Shown: in pieces, positions 1 through 10,589 of the stretch
Position numbering within the stretch: the stretch's first letter is position 1
Layout of the letters: each line of letters opens with the position of its first letter
DNA from: Neoceratodus forsteri
Lineage: Eukaryota; Chordata; Ceratodontiformes; Ceratodontidae
Assembly: GCA_016271365.2 (NCBI GenBank)
Contig: CM028129.1
Location: 1,008,195,501-1,008,259,500, forward strand
Length of the DNA stretch: 64,000 nt
Direction: 5' to 3'
Notes under the pieces: model-generated
Told to the model about the DNA's origin: nothing
The model's input: the letters and a program-made list of their open reading frames with translations, nothing else
Database searches by the model: none
Made by a program: the position numbers and the translations under genes

Positions 1-59
1 TCGGGGGCTCGGGATCCCCAGCCTCACTGGCGGCTTGTCGAGCCGACATCGCTCTCCTC

Positions 60-1320
60 CTCCAGAAGGAGGTGATAAGAGAGGTGGTGGACCCTCCTTC
101 AGACCCAGGGTTTGTGTCCAGGTACTTCCTGGTTCCGAAACGGACGGGGGGCTGGCGCCCCATTCTCGACCTACACGACCTAAACAAGTTCCTAAGGTCT
201 CGAACCTTCAGGATGGTCACTCTGGCTCAGATAATACCATCCTTGGAACGCGGCGTGTGGTTCTGCTCTCTGGACTTGCAGGGCCGCGTTTTTCACGTCC
301 CTATCCGTCCGTCTCACAGAGATTCTTCGCTTCGGCGGAAGGATCCCTCTTGAGTTCAAGCCATGCCCTTGGCTTGTCTCCAGCTCCCAGGGTCTTCACC
401 AAATGCATGGCAGTGGTGACAGCATTCCTGCGGCGCCGAGGGGTCCGGGTGTACCCTTACCTGGACGACTGGCTGATAGCAGCTCCCTCCAGGAAGGAGG
501 CGGAGTGGTCCAGAGATCTGGCCCTCCAGGTCTGCTCTCAACTGGGCCTCCTTATCAACGAGGCAAAGTCGGAACTCGAGCCGAAGCAGGTGATTCTATT
601 CATCGGGGCGCAGCTCGACTCTCTTCGAGCCAGAGCGCGGCTCCCGGCGGACAGGGCCGAGGTTCTTTCCTCCTTTGCCCGATCATTTCTGGTTGGGCAA
701 TTGCGCCCTGCCCGGGACTTCCTGCGCCTCCTGGGTCTCATGGCGGCCTGCACCAGCGTGGTCCGTTGGGCCCGCTGGAACATGCGTCCCCTTCAGTGGG
801 GACTGGCCAGCCAGTGGTCACAACGCTGCGATCCTTTGGACCAGCTTGTGTCGGTGACACAGGGGATGTGGAACGCTCTCCAGTGGTGGACCGTTCCAGA
901 TCATTTGCAGGAGGGCATCCCGTTCGTCCGCCCCGAGCCGACGGTCTCTCTATCGACCGATGCCTCTCTGGGTTGGGTGCCCATCTGGGGAACACGGGCT
1001 CATGGCCTCTGGTCCCAGCGAAGTCCGATGCCACATCAACCTGCTGGAGCTCGCGGTCCGCCTAGCTCTCCACCGCGCTGCTCCGTTCCTCCGGGGTCAA
1101 GTGGTCCGAGTCCCAGACGGACAATACCACGACCATGTACTATCTAAACCGCCAGGGCGGGCCAGCGCTCCATGCTTCTATGGAAGGAAGCTCCGCATTT
1201 GGTCACTCGTCGCAGCCTGGAGGCGGATCTCCTAGCCATTCACGTGGCAGGAGCCTCCAACACCCTGGCCGATGCCCTGAGCCGGATAGGGGCTGCATCC
1301 CACAGTGGTCTCTCCTGCCG
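60..1320 (+). pseudogene. D1 reverse transcriptase-RNase H, frameshifted
   Basis: The RT is recognisable from the fingers motif SRYFLVPKRTGGWRPILDL (about 117-173), the palm segment FCSLDLQ (about 262-282, where other copies have DAY/EAF), PRVFTKC (about 388-408) and the catalytic YLDDWL (about 455-478). A frameshift near 350 separates the first part (frame of 72-353) from the YLDD part. RNase H follows with TDAS (about 955) and the HINLLEL segment (about 1030-1050), but the frame changes again near 960 and 1170. The product would copy element RNA into cDNA. It cannot be made from this copy. Confidence 0.88.
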
Positions 1321-1700
1321 GAGTAGTACAGCATCTGTTCTCCCATTGGGGCACACCTCAGGTGGACCTGTTTGCCTCAGGAGAGCATCGGGCTGAGTCT
1401 GTTCCATGCCCGCCTCAGCAGGGCTCGCTGCAGGGGGATGCCTTCTCGAGGCAGTGGACCCCGGGCCTCTTTTACGCCTTTCCCCCATTTCCCTTGATCC
1501 ACAAGGTGCTTCTCAAGGCGAGGAGGGACAAGGCGCAGGTGATTCTGATAGCCCCAGACTGGCCTCGCCAGTTCTGGTACCCAGATCTCCTCAGTCTCAG
1601 CTCCAGGACTCCGCGGCAGCTTCCAGCTCGCCCGGACCTGCTCTCAGTCAATCAGGGAAGGTGTTCCATCCAGACCTTCAGTCCCTGCACCTGACCGGCC
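1305..1700 (+). pseudogene. D1 methyltransferase-like domain
   Basis: One open frame carries the order seen in nearly every copy here: WGTPQVDLFAS, then DAF...W, then YAFPPFPLI, then LIAPDWPRQFWY. In the DIRS literature the segment between RNase H and recombinase is described as a Dam-like adenine methyltransferase domain; the PPF motif fits that loosely. Activity is unproven. The frame is lost near 1700, before the recombinase begins. Confidence 0.7.
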
Positions 1701-2755
1701 TGGTTCCTGAGTGGCTAGAGTTCCAGGCCTTGGGTCTTTCCAGACGAGGTCCTCAATGTAGTTGAGGCGTCCCGTGAAGAGTCGACCAGAAAATGCTATG
1801 CCTTCAAATGGAAAGGTTTTCCATTTGGTGTCAGAACAAGAGCTTGGACCCTTCCTCCTGTTCCTTGGCAAGCATCTTGGACTATTTATGGTCCCTTTCT
1901 AGTCAAGGGCTTAGGTCGACGACCCTAAGGGTGCACCTGGCAGCCATCTCTGCTTACCGGGCGCGGGCCGGGAAGCAGTCGGTGGCGCAGGAGAAGGTGG
2001 TCTGGCGCTTTTTCAAACGCCTTGATCACATTTCCCCTCCAGTGCGGGAACCCCCACCTCCGCGGGATCTACTGCTGGTACTGGCAAAGCTCATGGGCAA
2101 GCCATTCGAACCTATGCACAGGTGTGCTCTCTCTCACCTGTCGTGGAAGACCGCCTTCTTGGTGGCTATCCGTCAGCCAGAAGGATGGGAGAGCTCCAGG
2201 CGCTTTCCATCGAGGTCTCCTTACCTGGTCTTCCACAGGGACAAGGTTGTCCTGCGCCCACACCCGAAATTCCTTCCGAAGGTGGTGTCGGAGTTTCACC
2301 TTAACCAGGTGTTGACTCTGCCGGTGTTCTACCCCAGTCACACCTCGGAGGCCGAATATAGGCTCCATACTCTGGACCCTAGAAGGGCGCTCGCTTATTA
2401 TAAGGAGCGCACGGCTGAAGTCCGGGGAGAGGTTCGCCAGCTGTTTGTCACCTACGCTGAAGCCGCATCTGGCAGACCTGCAGCCAAGCGGACGATAAGC
2501 AGGTGGGTAACCTCCTGCATAGATCTCTGCTATAAGTTGGCGGGCATGGAGCCTCCCAGAGGGATAAGAGCTCATTCTACCCGCCATACTGCTGCAACGG
2601 TGGCTGCTTCCAGGGACGTCCCTATCCAGGAAATCTGCAGGGCTGCTACCTGGAAGTCAGCAAACACCTTCATTACCCATTACCACATCGACCTTGAGTC
2701 ACGCCGGGATGCTGGTTTTGGGGCCTCGGTTCTCCAGTCTCTCTTTCCCAAGTAA
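1700..2755 (+). pseudogene. D1 tyrosine recombinase
   Basis: The main frame is open from 1793 to the stop at 2755. It has an N-terminal core-binding part (KRFSIWC, LDYLWSL, TTLRVHLAAISAY), then a catalytic part with HSTRHTAA (HxxR box, about 2573-2596) and THYHIDL with the candidate nucleophile tyrosine (about 2677-2697). A one-base loss near 2170 and a compensating change near 2215 put the box I region, where the first catalytic arginine lies, out of frame. The extreme N-terminus is in another frame before about 1793. The enzyme would integrate circular element DNA. Confidence 0.88.
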
Positions 2756-2807
2756 GTATTGGGTGTCGTCTTGCCTCCTCCTCCCGGAGAACTGCTAGAG
2801 TCTGCCA

Positions 2808-2907
2808 ATGAGTGTGGATGAACAACATATCCATGTCCCTAGAAATACAGGTTACTCACCTGTAACAGGAGTTCTAGGAATGGTATATGTTGTTCATCCA
2901 CACGACC
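2808..2907. repeat. D1 internal complementary region (ICR)
   Basis: A near-palindrome starts just after the YR stop. Both sides carry GTGTGGATGAACAACATAT or its complement, 2815-2833 against 2889-2907. The centre at 2851-2866 is GTTACTCACCTGTAAC, itself an inverted repeat. In DIRS elements the ICR is complementary to the joined left and right ends and is thought to template a circular intermediate. The right half is the exact complement of the terminus at 3067-3122. Confidence 0.85.
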
Positions 2908-3122
2908 CACCCGACCTCCCCGGCTTCGACGCACAACCTGAGCTTCCAGCGGGCCAGATCTGGCGTCATGGGGCGGAGCCGAGAGTTATACCACCCGGGT
3001 GGGTGGGAGGAGCAAGCTTGAAGACCTTCCGGCAAGATTTAAAGCGGCAAGGATACCTGCCAATGAGTGTGGATGAACAACATATACCATTCCTAGAACT
3101 CCTGTTACAGGTGAGTAACCTG
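2908..3122. repeat. D1 right inverted terminal repeat
   Basis: This runs from the ICR edge to GGTGAGTAACCTGTA at 3122. Read in reverse complement it matches the left end of D7 (25451-25600), including the stretches with CTCCTCCCACCCACC and CCCCATGA. The last 56 bp repeat the right half of the ICR in inverted orientation. Confidence 0.8.
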
Positions 3123-3440
3123 TATGTCTCAGTCATATCTCCCCCCACCCTTCTTTCCTCCAGGGTATACATATTGAGCTCTCGGTCTCTCCTCATATGG
3201 CCTGTCCTCCAGCCCCAGGATCATTTTTGTTGCTCTGCGCTCCACCCCCTCCAGTAGTTTGATGTCCCTTTTCAAGTAGGGGTGCCAGAACTGCATGCAG
3301 TACTCTAGGTGTGGTCTCATCAGGGACCTGTACAGGGGCAAGATGACCTTCCCACTCCTAGAAGTAATCCCCCTTGCTATGCACCCTAGCATCCTGTTTG
3401 CCTTTGCTGCTGCCTTCGTGCACTGTGTTCTGTTACAAAC
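3123..3440 (-). mobile_element. CR1-type LINE fragment (end of RT region)
   Basis: On the minus strand an open stretch (3392 to 3129) encodes the typical CR1 C-terminal signature: MLGC, ILPLYRSLMRPHLEYC, KKDI-like, LEGVERRATKMI and YEER. Codons before 3392 (LINE 5' side) continue in a shifted frame to about 3440. The normal CR1 3' end is missing, because the fragment starts abruptly at the right terminus of D1. The missing 3' part should lie beyond D1's left end, outside the window. Confidence 0.85.
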
Positions 3441-4084
3441 TCTGATTATAAGCCTGTCTGGAAATCCCTCTACAGTTTACCTATGCTTGTGTTTATATAG
3501 ATGTGCAAAAACAAAACAGCAGTTCCACATTAGAATGTTGGTTGCTAGTACGCAAATTTAACAGGTTTGACTTTGAGGGTAACCAGTGGTACGTCCTTTG
3601 TTGCAGGTGAGTGCTTACACTGCATGCAGTTCTTTCACATTTAGTAAGTCTGTGTTAGTTGATGCAGTTCTGCAGGACCATCCAAGACGTAGACATTTTG
3701 GAAGATGAGCCTCGATCACTCACTTTTCGTTATCTGACGGAGTAGACCACCGTTTACTATATTTTATTCTGGTTAAAGTTCTGTCTGTGTAGACCGCTAA
3801 TTTGTGGGGGTTTTTTATGTCAAGTTGACTGGTATATTTATTTCCATATTTAGAGGCACTACATGGACAGTAGTGACTGGAGAGTTGCTGCTGTCCGGAA
3901 TCCTCATGTGGCCAACCTATTTTGTTACAAGCCTTGGGTTCTGCCATTTCTCGTAGTAGGGGTGCACAGTACCCAGTTGTAATGACTACCCATTGATTAT
4001 GTAGGAGCCAACAGAAAAGGAAATTACAGTAAGTATGAAGAAATTCCTTCTTTGTGAGGCAAATGGTCAACACACTCTACCTCA
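3441..4084. other. Unassigned AT-rich stretch
   Basis: About 640 bp with no convincing coding match, ITR or LINE signature. It lies between the CR1 fragment and the first recognisable gag codons of D2, so it could be decayed D2 leader, old CR1 sequence or host DNA. Short minus-strand frames (for example 4073-3720) show no family I recognise. Confidence 0.5.
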
Positions 4085-4900
4085 ACTACCCAGAAGACAG
4101 CTGAGGATGAAGTGGAATTCTTGGATACGATTGGTTTAACTCCTACCAAGAGGTTGTTTCTACCCATTCATAAATCTCTCAAGAAGGTAACCTGTAAGCT
4201 TCTGGAACCCCCACCTCTACCCCTGGTATTGATAAAAAGGTGCAGAAGAAATACCAGGTGGACAAGCAGGATGCTAAGTACCTATATTATCACCTTCACC
4301 AGGAGGGAGTTGTCCAGGAGGCAGCCTATCATAAGGCTAAAGTATCCCACTCTTCTCAGCCTCCTGAGAAGGTTCCCAGGAATTGGGATAGCATGGGAAG
4401 AAAGCTTATACTTCAGCTTCCCTACTTTTGAGGCAGACTGCTTACATGGCATACACTCCTGAGTACCAGAAAGCTCACTGGAGTTCCATTCTGGCTGTGG
4501 GTGAGAAAGCAGCTGGCGACTTGGCACAGTATCTAGCAGATACTAAAACTGCAATAGATGCTACCAAGTACCAGTTTGACATGGCAGTGAATGTGAGTGA
4601 CACAGTCTTAAGAGTTGTGGCTCATGCAGTACCCTGAGAAGGGTTGCTTGTCTCAGAACCACCAACCTCTTCCAGGACACTTAGACGAAAGCAGTGGACT
4701 TTCCTTATGAGGGAAATTAAATTCCTTGTTTGGTGACAAGATAGAGGCATACATGAAAAAGTGAAACAGTACAAGAGGCCTCCACTTCCAGCAGGCCTTG
4801 TGGAAGGGAAGGTAGAGACTGGTTATTTTCCTCACCCGTAATTTCTCCAAGCCAAGAGGTTTCTTCAGAGGCAGAAGCTGAAAGTGCTATAAGCGTGCTG
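4085..4900 (+). pseudogene. D2 gag remnant
   Basis: Pieces in two frames correspond to the D9 gag: VDKQDAKYLYYHLHQEG, VVQEAAYHKAKV and SQPPEK at about 4255-4380, then AYMAYTPEYQKAHW, AVGEKAAGDLAQYL and KYQFDMAVNVSD at about 4440-4600. A frame change lies near 4430, and a stop (at 4635-4637) ends the second piece. Gag would coat the element RNA. Confidence 0.75.
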
Positions 4901-4929
4901 ACATAAACACAGCACGCAAGGGCCAGCCT

Positions 4930-6400
4930 AAGCAGAACCCATGACAAGGTGGGACCCAGGTCGCCCATCCATTGCCGGGGGGAAAGGGGGAGCTGGCTCA
5001 CTACTTCCAGGAGTGGAAAAACATTACCACAAATAAATGGGTACTGGAAGAGTGAGTGAGAGATTGACCCTGCAATTGAAAAGATTTTCAAGACTGCAGG
5101 TTCACAAAAACTTTGCACTCCCCACCCCAACATAGAAAATCCTGTTGGCGTTGGAGGTAAGAAAGTTACTGCAGGCCAGTGCAGCAGAAGAGGTCCCTCC
5201 CTCACAGTGGGAAAAAGGTCTTTACTCAAGGTACTTCCTGACCCACAAGAAAGATGGGGAGTGGTGACCCATTTTAGATCTGAGATACCTGAACAAGCAC
5301 CTGAAAAAAGGAAAAGTTCAAGATGGTAACACCGGCATCAGTAATCCCATCCCTTAAGCCAGGGGACTGGCTAGGATCTCTGGACCTGAAAGTCTCCTAT
5401 TTTCATATTCCTGTCACAAAAAATACCTAGGGTTCAGGGTAGGGAGCAGTCACTACCACTTCACAGTCCTCCCTTTCGGGACTGCCTTAAGTTCCCAATG
5501 TGTTACCAAGTGCTCAGTTGTGGTGACAGCACATCGGAGAGGACAGGGTGTGGTGGCCTTTCTTTATCTCGATGACTGGCTAGTCACAGGGAATTCACAC
5601 CAGAAGACCAAGGCTTCTCTCCTCCTCGCTCAGCACAGTTGTGAGAGGTGGGCTTTATAATAAATGCTTAAGTCCCAGACAGCCAGTGCAGGTACTAGAC
5701 TTCATAGTCACAGAATTGGATGCTCTCCAAGGGAGGGCTTTCCTCCTCAGGGGAGAGTACAAAACCTGGTAGAGCTAGCAGTGTCCTTCAGATTAGTCCA
5801 ACATAAGCCTGCAAAAAACTTCCAGCTTTTGGACCACATGGCCTTGCTTACAGCAGTGGTGACCGGTGCTAGGTTCCAGATGAGAGACACAGATACCACC
5901 TAAGGGCCCATTAATCCCAAAGGCAAGACCCTTTGTCAAAGCTGGTGCCAGTGAGAGTCCCTCTTAAGGGCACTGGACTGGTAGAAGGCAACCTCAGGGA
6001 GGGTGTGCCCTTCCTCCAGCAGTTACCCACAGTGGGGCTGACTATAGATGCCTCCCTCCTGGGATGGGGTGCCCATCTGGATGACTTAATGGTAAGCGGG
6101 GTGTGGCCTTCAAGGATTCCCAGGAGCATATAAACCTGGAATTCGGAGCAGTGTATCTTGCTCTACAGGCTTTCACCTCCACTTCAGAGGTCCATCAGTC
6201 CAGGTCAGGACAGTCAACAAAAGTACCGTAACATGTATTACTTCAAGAAACAGTGAGGGACAAGATCTTCAAGCCTGTGCACAGAAGCAGTGAAGATTTG
6301 GAATCTAGCCTGTTCCCTAGGGGTGCATCTGTCTGCAGTGCACCTGCCAGGAAGATAGTGTCTTGGCAGATTCCCTGAGCAGGATCAGTCAGGGACTTCA
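4930..6400 (+). pseudogene. D2 reverse transcriptase-RNase H remnant
   Basis: RT signatures survive: SRYFLTHKKDGEW then a stop (about 5225-5265), ILDLRYLNKHLKKG (5272-5313), FLYLDDWLVTG (about 5560-5592). RNase H keeps LTIDASLLGWGAHL (about 6038-6080), LCTEAVKIW and HLPGR. Stops and shifts interrupt all of them. The catalytic YLDD is intact but isolated. Confidence 0.78.
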
Positions 6401-8030
6401 TGAATGGACCCTGAAAAGCAGGTGTTGGCCACTGTGTTCAGAAGGTGGGGTACACCAGAGATGGACCGGTTTGCATAATGGGAAAACCACCAGCTTCCCC
6501 TGTTTTGTTGCAGGCCCCCTTACGTGGGTTTGGTCCCATTGGATGCCCTGACTCTGGACTTGACAGGGAGGTTTCTATATGCCTTCCCTCCCATCCCAAT
6601 CTTGCTGAGGTTATTGTTGAAACTGAGGGGGCAGCCTGCAACCATGAGTCTTAATAGCTGCAGATTTGCAGATTGGGCCAGGCAGGTGTGGTACTCAATG
6701 CTCCTGTCCCTCTCCATCAAACATCTCATCAGCCTTCCCCTGAGATGCAGTCTGCTGACTGTCTCAGGGCAGGATAGCTTCCCCAGATCTCAGAACTCTG
6801 TCTCTCAATGCATGGTTCTTGAAGAGCTAAGCTTTCTGAAAGGGTTTTGGAAGTGCTTAAAGTTTCCAGGAAACCGGCAACAAAGGAAACCTATGCTTCC
6901 AAAGTGGAAAAGGTTTTCCCTGTGGTGCGGTCTGGGCAGCTTTTTCCATTGTAAGCAGACCTGCCCACAATCCTGGATTACCTGGTCCACCTTCAGTCCC
7001 CAAGTCTTAGACCTTCAACCCTAAAGGTGCATCTGGCAGCTGTCAACCTATGCTTTAAGTAGGGAAGGGGAAAACAGTGACTTCACACCCCATTTTCAAA
7101 AAAATCTTTAAATGGCTTCTACGCTTATATCCCCTTGTCAGGGACCCAGTTCCACCAGGGGATCTGAACATGTGCATTGCCAAGCTCATGGCGCCTCCTT
7201 TTTGAGACCATGGCAACTGCTGATTTAAAATGTCTGTTGGAAGAGTTTTCCTAGTGGCCATGACTTCTGCCAGAAGGGTGTGTGAGCTGCAAGCTCTCTG
7301 CACAGGTCCTAATCGCATCATTTTCCACAGGGACAAAGTAGTCAGGCACTGTGTTAAGATCGTGACATCAGATACCATGTGGTCAATAGCAATGTGCAGT
7401 TAGTACAGAACTGTGCAGTCCGAAACCGCGCAGATTATATACTGTATACCAGCTCCAAAACCCCGCATCTCTGTTATGACCACATGTTTTTTGACCACGT
7501 GTATTTGTGCTCACGGTCTTGAGCGGACTCTGGTAGCCTTAAGGGCAAACAGCAGATCTCTCCCTAATGTGGTGTCCGAATTTCACCCGTACCATTCTGT
7601 TATCCTTCCAGTGTTCTTTACAGCAAAATCCTGCTCTGAGGAGCAAAAGCTCAACAGTCTGGATGTTGAGAGTACTCGGCTACTACCTGGACTGCACAGG
7701 TCCTCTAATTCCCAGTTGTTTGGAACATATGGAGAGGTGGGCAGGGGTAGGCAAGCATCAAAGAACAGTTGCTCACTGGATAGTCCTTTGCACACAGTTC
7801 TGTTGCAGCAAGGCAGGCAAGCTGCCACCTCAGAGCACACTCCACACATAGCACTTCTGCCTCTGTGGTAGCAGCAAGGGATATTCCCCTTGCAAGAAAT
7901 TTTTAAAGCAGCTACATGGAAAACAGTACACACCTTCACAAAACACTGTTGTTTGATATGCAGTCTAGAAAGGATGCCAACTTTGGCACTACTGCCTTGC
8001 AGTACCTTCTCCCAAAACAAGTTATGTATC
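6400..8030 (+). pseudogene. D2 methyltransferase-like domain and recombinase remnant
   Basis: The MT part keeps RWGTPEMDRFA and FLYAFPPIPILL (about 6570-6605) and the WARQVWY box (about 6670-6695). YR signatures follow: KWKRFSLWC (about 6900-6930), a box with TSARRVCEL in one frame (about 7260-7290), VVSEFHP (about 7565-7590). The end carries a decayed FTKHC-like nucleophile region. A roughly 185-bp foreign segment interrupts it near 7352-7538. Confidence 0.7.
7352..7538. other. Short insertion inside D2 recombinase
   Basis: In other copies the codons for HRDKVVLRTN are continuous. Here the sequence coding HRDKVV is separated from that coding LRANSRSLPN by about 185 bp. Similar hexamers GTAGTC and GTAGCC lie at the two edges and could be a short target duplication. 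I do not recognise the insert. Confidence 0.45.
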
Positions 8031-8034
8031 CAGC

Positions 8035-8121
8035 CTCCCAAGATACTGCTTTGTAGTCTGTAGTTAAACACAGTGAGGGATTCCTGGGGTTGGAAGAAAA
8101 AATTACTCACCGTTGTAATGT
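8035..8121. repeat. D2 ICR, left part, interrupted by D3
   Basis: This aligns with the D9 ICR (GTCTG.AG.., GGGGTTGGAAG, AATTACTCACC). The core ATTAC-tcaccgtt-GTAAT is at 8102-8119. Two or three bases after it the D3 left terminus TCTTCATGG begins, so the second half of the palindrome is missing here. Confidence 0.7.
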
Positions 8122-8330
8122 ATCTTCATGGAGATATCTCTTGCAGCAGTGCACACCTTAGGAACTACAGGCATCAGGACCACGCGGAAAAATTTTTGCT
8201 AGCAGTTTATCTGGGGCCACCCATGGTGACATCATCTCAGCAACATCCTCCCTATTTGGCAACATGCCCTCGTCAGTTCTTTTCTCCACTGTCAGCCATT
8301 GCACTTCGGACTCCACGGAGCACTGTCGCT
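8122..8330 (+). promoter_or_regulatory. D3 left ITR and promoter region
   Basis: It starts TCTTCATGGAGATATCTCTT and aligns with the gamma left ends of D4 and D11 (CTTGCAGCAG, GG.CCACGC.GAAAA, CTAGCAG). A weak TATA-like CTATTTGG (8251-8258) precedes the conserved CAGTTCTTTT at 8274, the presumed start site for element RNA. Confidence 0.65.
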
Positions 8331-8432
8331 TCAGTCAATTGCCAGTTTTCAAACTTGTACTGTTTTTTGGTTTTCTTTACCCAAGTTCTTTGATCACTTT
8401 ACTTTTTAAAGTGCTTTCGCTGTCTGTCTCGT

Positions 8433-10560
8433 TTATGCCGACTGACTCTGACAACCTTTTCCGACACTGCAGTTGCAGAAAGAGCCTTGAGAAAGACTTC
8501 CACAAGGCCTGCATTAGCTCTGTCTGCCCCGATCATGACGTGAAAGCCTGTAAGATCTGCCATAGCTTCAATCAAGCTACCCAGTGGTGTTGCCAGAAAG
8601 CCCTGGAATCCTTCCTGATGGAGCAGAAGGTTGCTGCTGTGGAAAAGAAGCTTCGGGGTAGGAGCGCCTCTGCTTCCCTAGCCCCGTTCTCGAGCTCTCA
8701 TGCCACCAAGGCCCAGAAGAAGTTGGCCGGTAAGCATCTTCACCGGGATAAGAATAGACCCTCCTGGTAGCGCTCTGTCGCTGTTTCCTGTGCTAACCAT
8801 TATAGGGTCGTCGGCCAGGCTGGTGTTGACCCTACTGCTGCCCACACCCTTTCTGCCACAGGGTCAGCCTTGGCAGCTTTGCTTGGCACTTCACTTTAAT
8901 TGGCCAAATTTCGTCGTTGTAGTCGGGCCTTCCCTTCTCCCACTGATGATTCCTGCTGCCTCTCTGACCCTTTCTTTGATGATTTAGGGGGGACTGTGGC
9001 AGTACGCCTGTCGCTTTCCCTTGTACTGGCGCTGATCCATCGTCATCAAGGCTCTCCTCATCCCCACTGCTTCCACCCCTGCTGAATGCCCCTCTTCCTC
9101 CTTAGGGGCTATAGTCAGGGTGCTGCTCTAACACGCTTGTGGCCGGCGATGGTCAGTTATCGGGCTTTAGGCCCCTTCAGCCAATGCCCCTGACTGCTCC
9201 TGTGACATTGGGGATGCAGATCCTTCAGTTGGTGTCTCAGCCTGCCCCTGTCATGTCATTGCTTCAGCCCTCCCCACTGATGCTGGGGTTTCAGTCCCCC
9301 CCCCCCCGTCACTGCCACAGAGCACTCAGCTGATGCTAGTGATGACTGATGTCCATGCGCTGTTTTCCTTGGGCTGGGACTTCATGCAGAGGGTTGCCCC
9401 ACCTCAGGGCCCATCACCAGCGGGGCCCTGTAGGCTGGCTTAGGCGCTGTCGCACCACACATCATCACAGCCAGCCCCTTCTTGGTAATCGTTGTCTTCG
9501 GTGCCAATCTCTGAGCCAAGGAATGATGATGATTATCATCCTGACTTCCTCCTGCCTGATGAGGAAGATGAGGATGCCAGGGGTCAGAGTCCTTCTAGCA
9601 CCTCCACTGTTTAGGTGGCAGGGGAGTACTCCTCAAAATGCACCCCACGGCCCCTCACCCCGATGACCCCCCCCCCCTCATTGCGGTAATGTTGCAGCTG
9701 TAGCCCGCTATGGGGTTTTATGCTGGAGCTGGACGTTACTCTGCAGAACCTGGCTGACTACCTGGATCTGCCAGATTCCTCTCCCCTCATCATTCCTCCT
9801 GTGATAAATGCCTGTGAGGATGCCACTATGGCTGCCAAATACAGACCTACCCTGATTTCCCCATGCCCAGAAAGGTGGATAAGCTGTATCAGATTCCCTC
9901 TGTGAAGCTTTTCTTTGCTAGGCCTCCACAGGTGGATTGCTTGGTGATAAGTGCAGCCCATGATAGGTCCAAGAGGCCCTAGCACCTCAGCTCTCTCCCT
10001 CCAGACAAGGAGTCCAGAAAGCTGGACCTATGGGCAAGAGGGATTTTGCGTCTTCCACTTTGGCTATCAGAATCATTAATGCGTAAGCCATATGCTCAAA
10101 TTCCGGAATGGTCTCTGGAAACCAGCCAGGTCTGCAGCCCAGACCCTCCCAGAGGGCCCCCCAAAATAGGAGATGCTCAAGACCCTACAGTCAGGAGCAG
10201 ATATGGGCAAGCATCTCTTACTGGCTTGCCTGTAATGCCCTCGATGCTTCAGCCAGGGCCTGTGCAGCAGGAGTTTGCCTGAGGAGGTACTCCTTGCTCA
10301 GGGTGTCAGGTTTTGCTTCTGATGTCCAACTGTCCATCCTGAATGCTCCCATCAGGGGCCACAAGCTCTTCTGGGCAGACGTGTAAGATATCCTTAAAGA
10401 CCTGCAAGCCTCGGGGAGAACTTTGAAGTCAGTTCACTCCCTCTACCACACCCACCAGAAGAGTTGGCAGAGGTGCTCATTTGGTATACTGCCCATCCAC
10501 CCAGGTCTGGCATCAGACAGCCCAGCAAGTGTAAAGCTGGACCGTCCCTGCCTACCACCT
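8433..10560 (+). pseudogene. D3 gag
   Basis: A methionine at 8433 opens a frame to 8770 with a cysteine/histidine cluster: CSCRK, then HKACISSVC, PDHDVKACKICHSFNQAT. This zinc-knuckle-like pattern recurs at the gag N-terminus of D4, D5, D8 and D11. Beyond 8770 the frame is broken repeatedly. Later gag blocks are readable as VDKLYQIP, the AAHDRSKRP block and SLPPDKESRK (about 9870-10020). Proline- and serine-rich low-complexity sequence lies between. Confidence 0.72.
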
Positions 10561-10589
10561 CCTCCACCATAGGGAAAAGGTGGAGGGGT

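Larger units (their letters stand above)
1..3122 (+). mobile_element. D1: DIRS-type retrotransposon, family alpha, left part outside window
   Basis: The copy enters the window inside its RT gene and runs through RH, MT and YR to an ICR and a right inverted terminal repeat. It has no integrase or protease and no direct LTRs, and ends instead in inverted repeats with a tyrosine recombinase, which defines the DIRS class. Its terminal sequences match those of D7 (left end 25451, right end 43117-43370), so the two are one family. The right terminus ends at about 3122 and is followed at once by the interior of a CR1 LINE, so D1 probably inserted into that LINE. Confidence 0.9.
4085..8121 (+). mobile_element. 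D2: DIRS-type element, family beta, oldest-looking copy
   Basis: Order gag, RT, RH, MT, YR, ICR is readable but every domain has several stops and frameshifts. Protein matches are closest to D9 (37880-43116), and its partial ICR aligns with that of D9 (42537-42650). No left ITR is visible upstream of 4085. The copy breaks off inside its ICR at about 8121, where D3 begins. The remaining ICR half and right ITR should lie past D3, outside the window. Confidence 0.85.

Noticed and set aside
2069..2587. 172-codon open frame on the minus strand
   Set aside because: It lies opposite the conserved recombinase frame and has no family signature; it is a shadow of YR codon bias. The same holds for other antisense frames over RT and gag regions.
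2573..2755. Phage or integron integrase, suggesting bacterial DNA
   Set aside because: The HxxR...Y recombinase is fused in order with gag, RT and RNase H, and the window has CR1 LINEs and TATA promoters, so it is a eukaryotic retrotransposon.
2808..3122. Repeated palindromes as a CRISPR array or bacterial terminators
   Set aside because: The repeats are long, inverted and located once per element after YR, which is the ICR/ITR layout of DIRS; there are no regular direct repeats or spacers.
9295..9310. C-runs at 9300 and 9670 as regulatory motifs
   Set aside because: Short homopolymers in decayed Pro-rich gag codons; nothing links them to a function.
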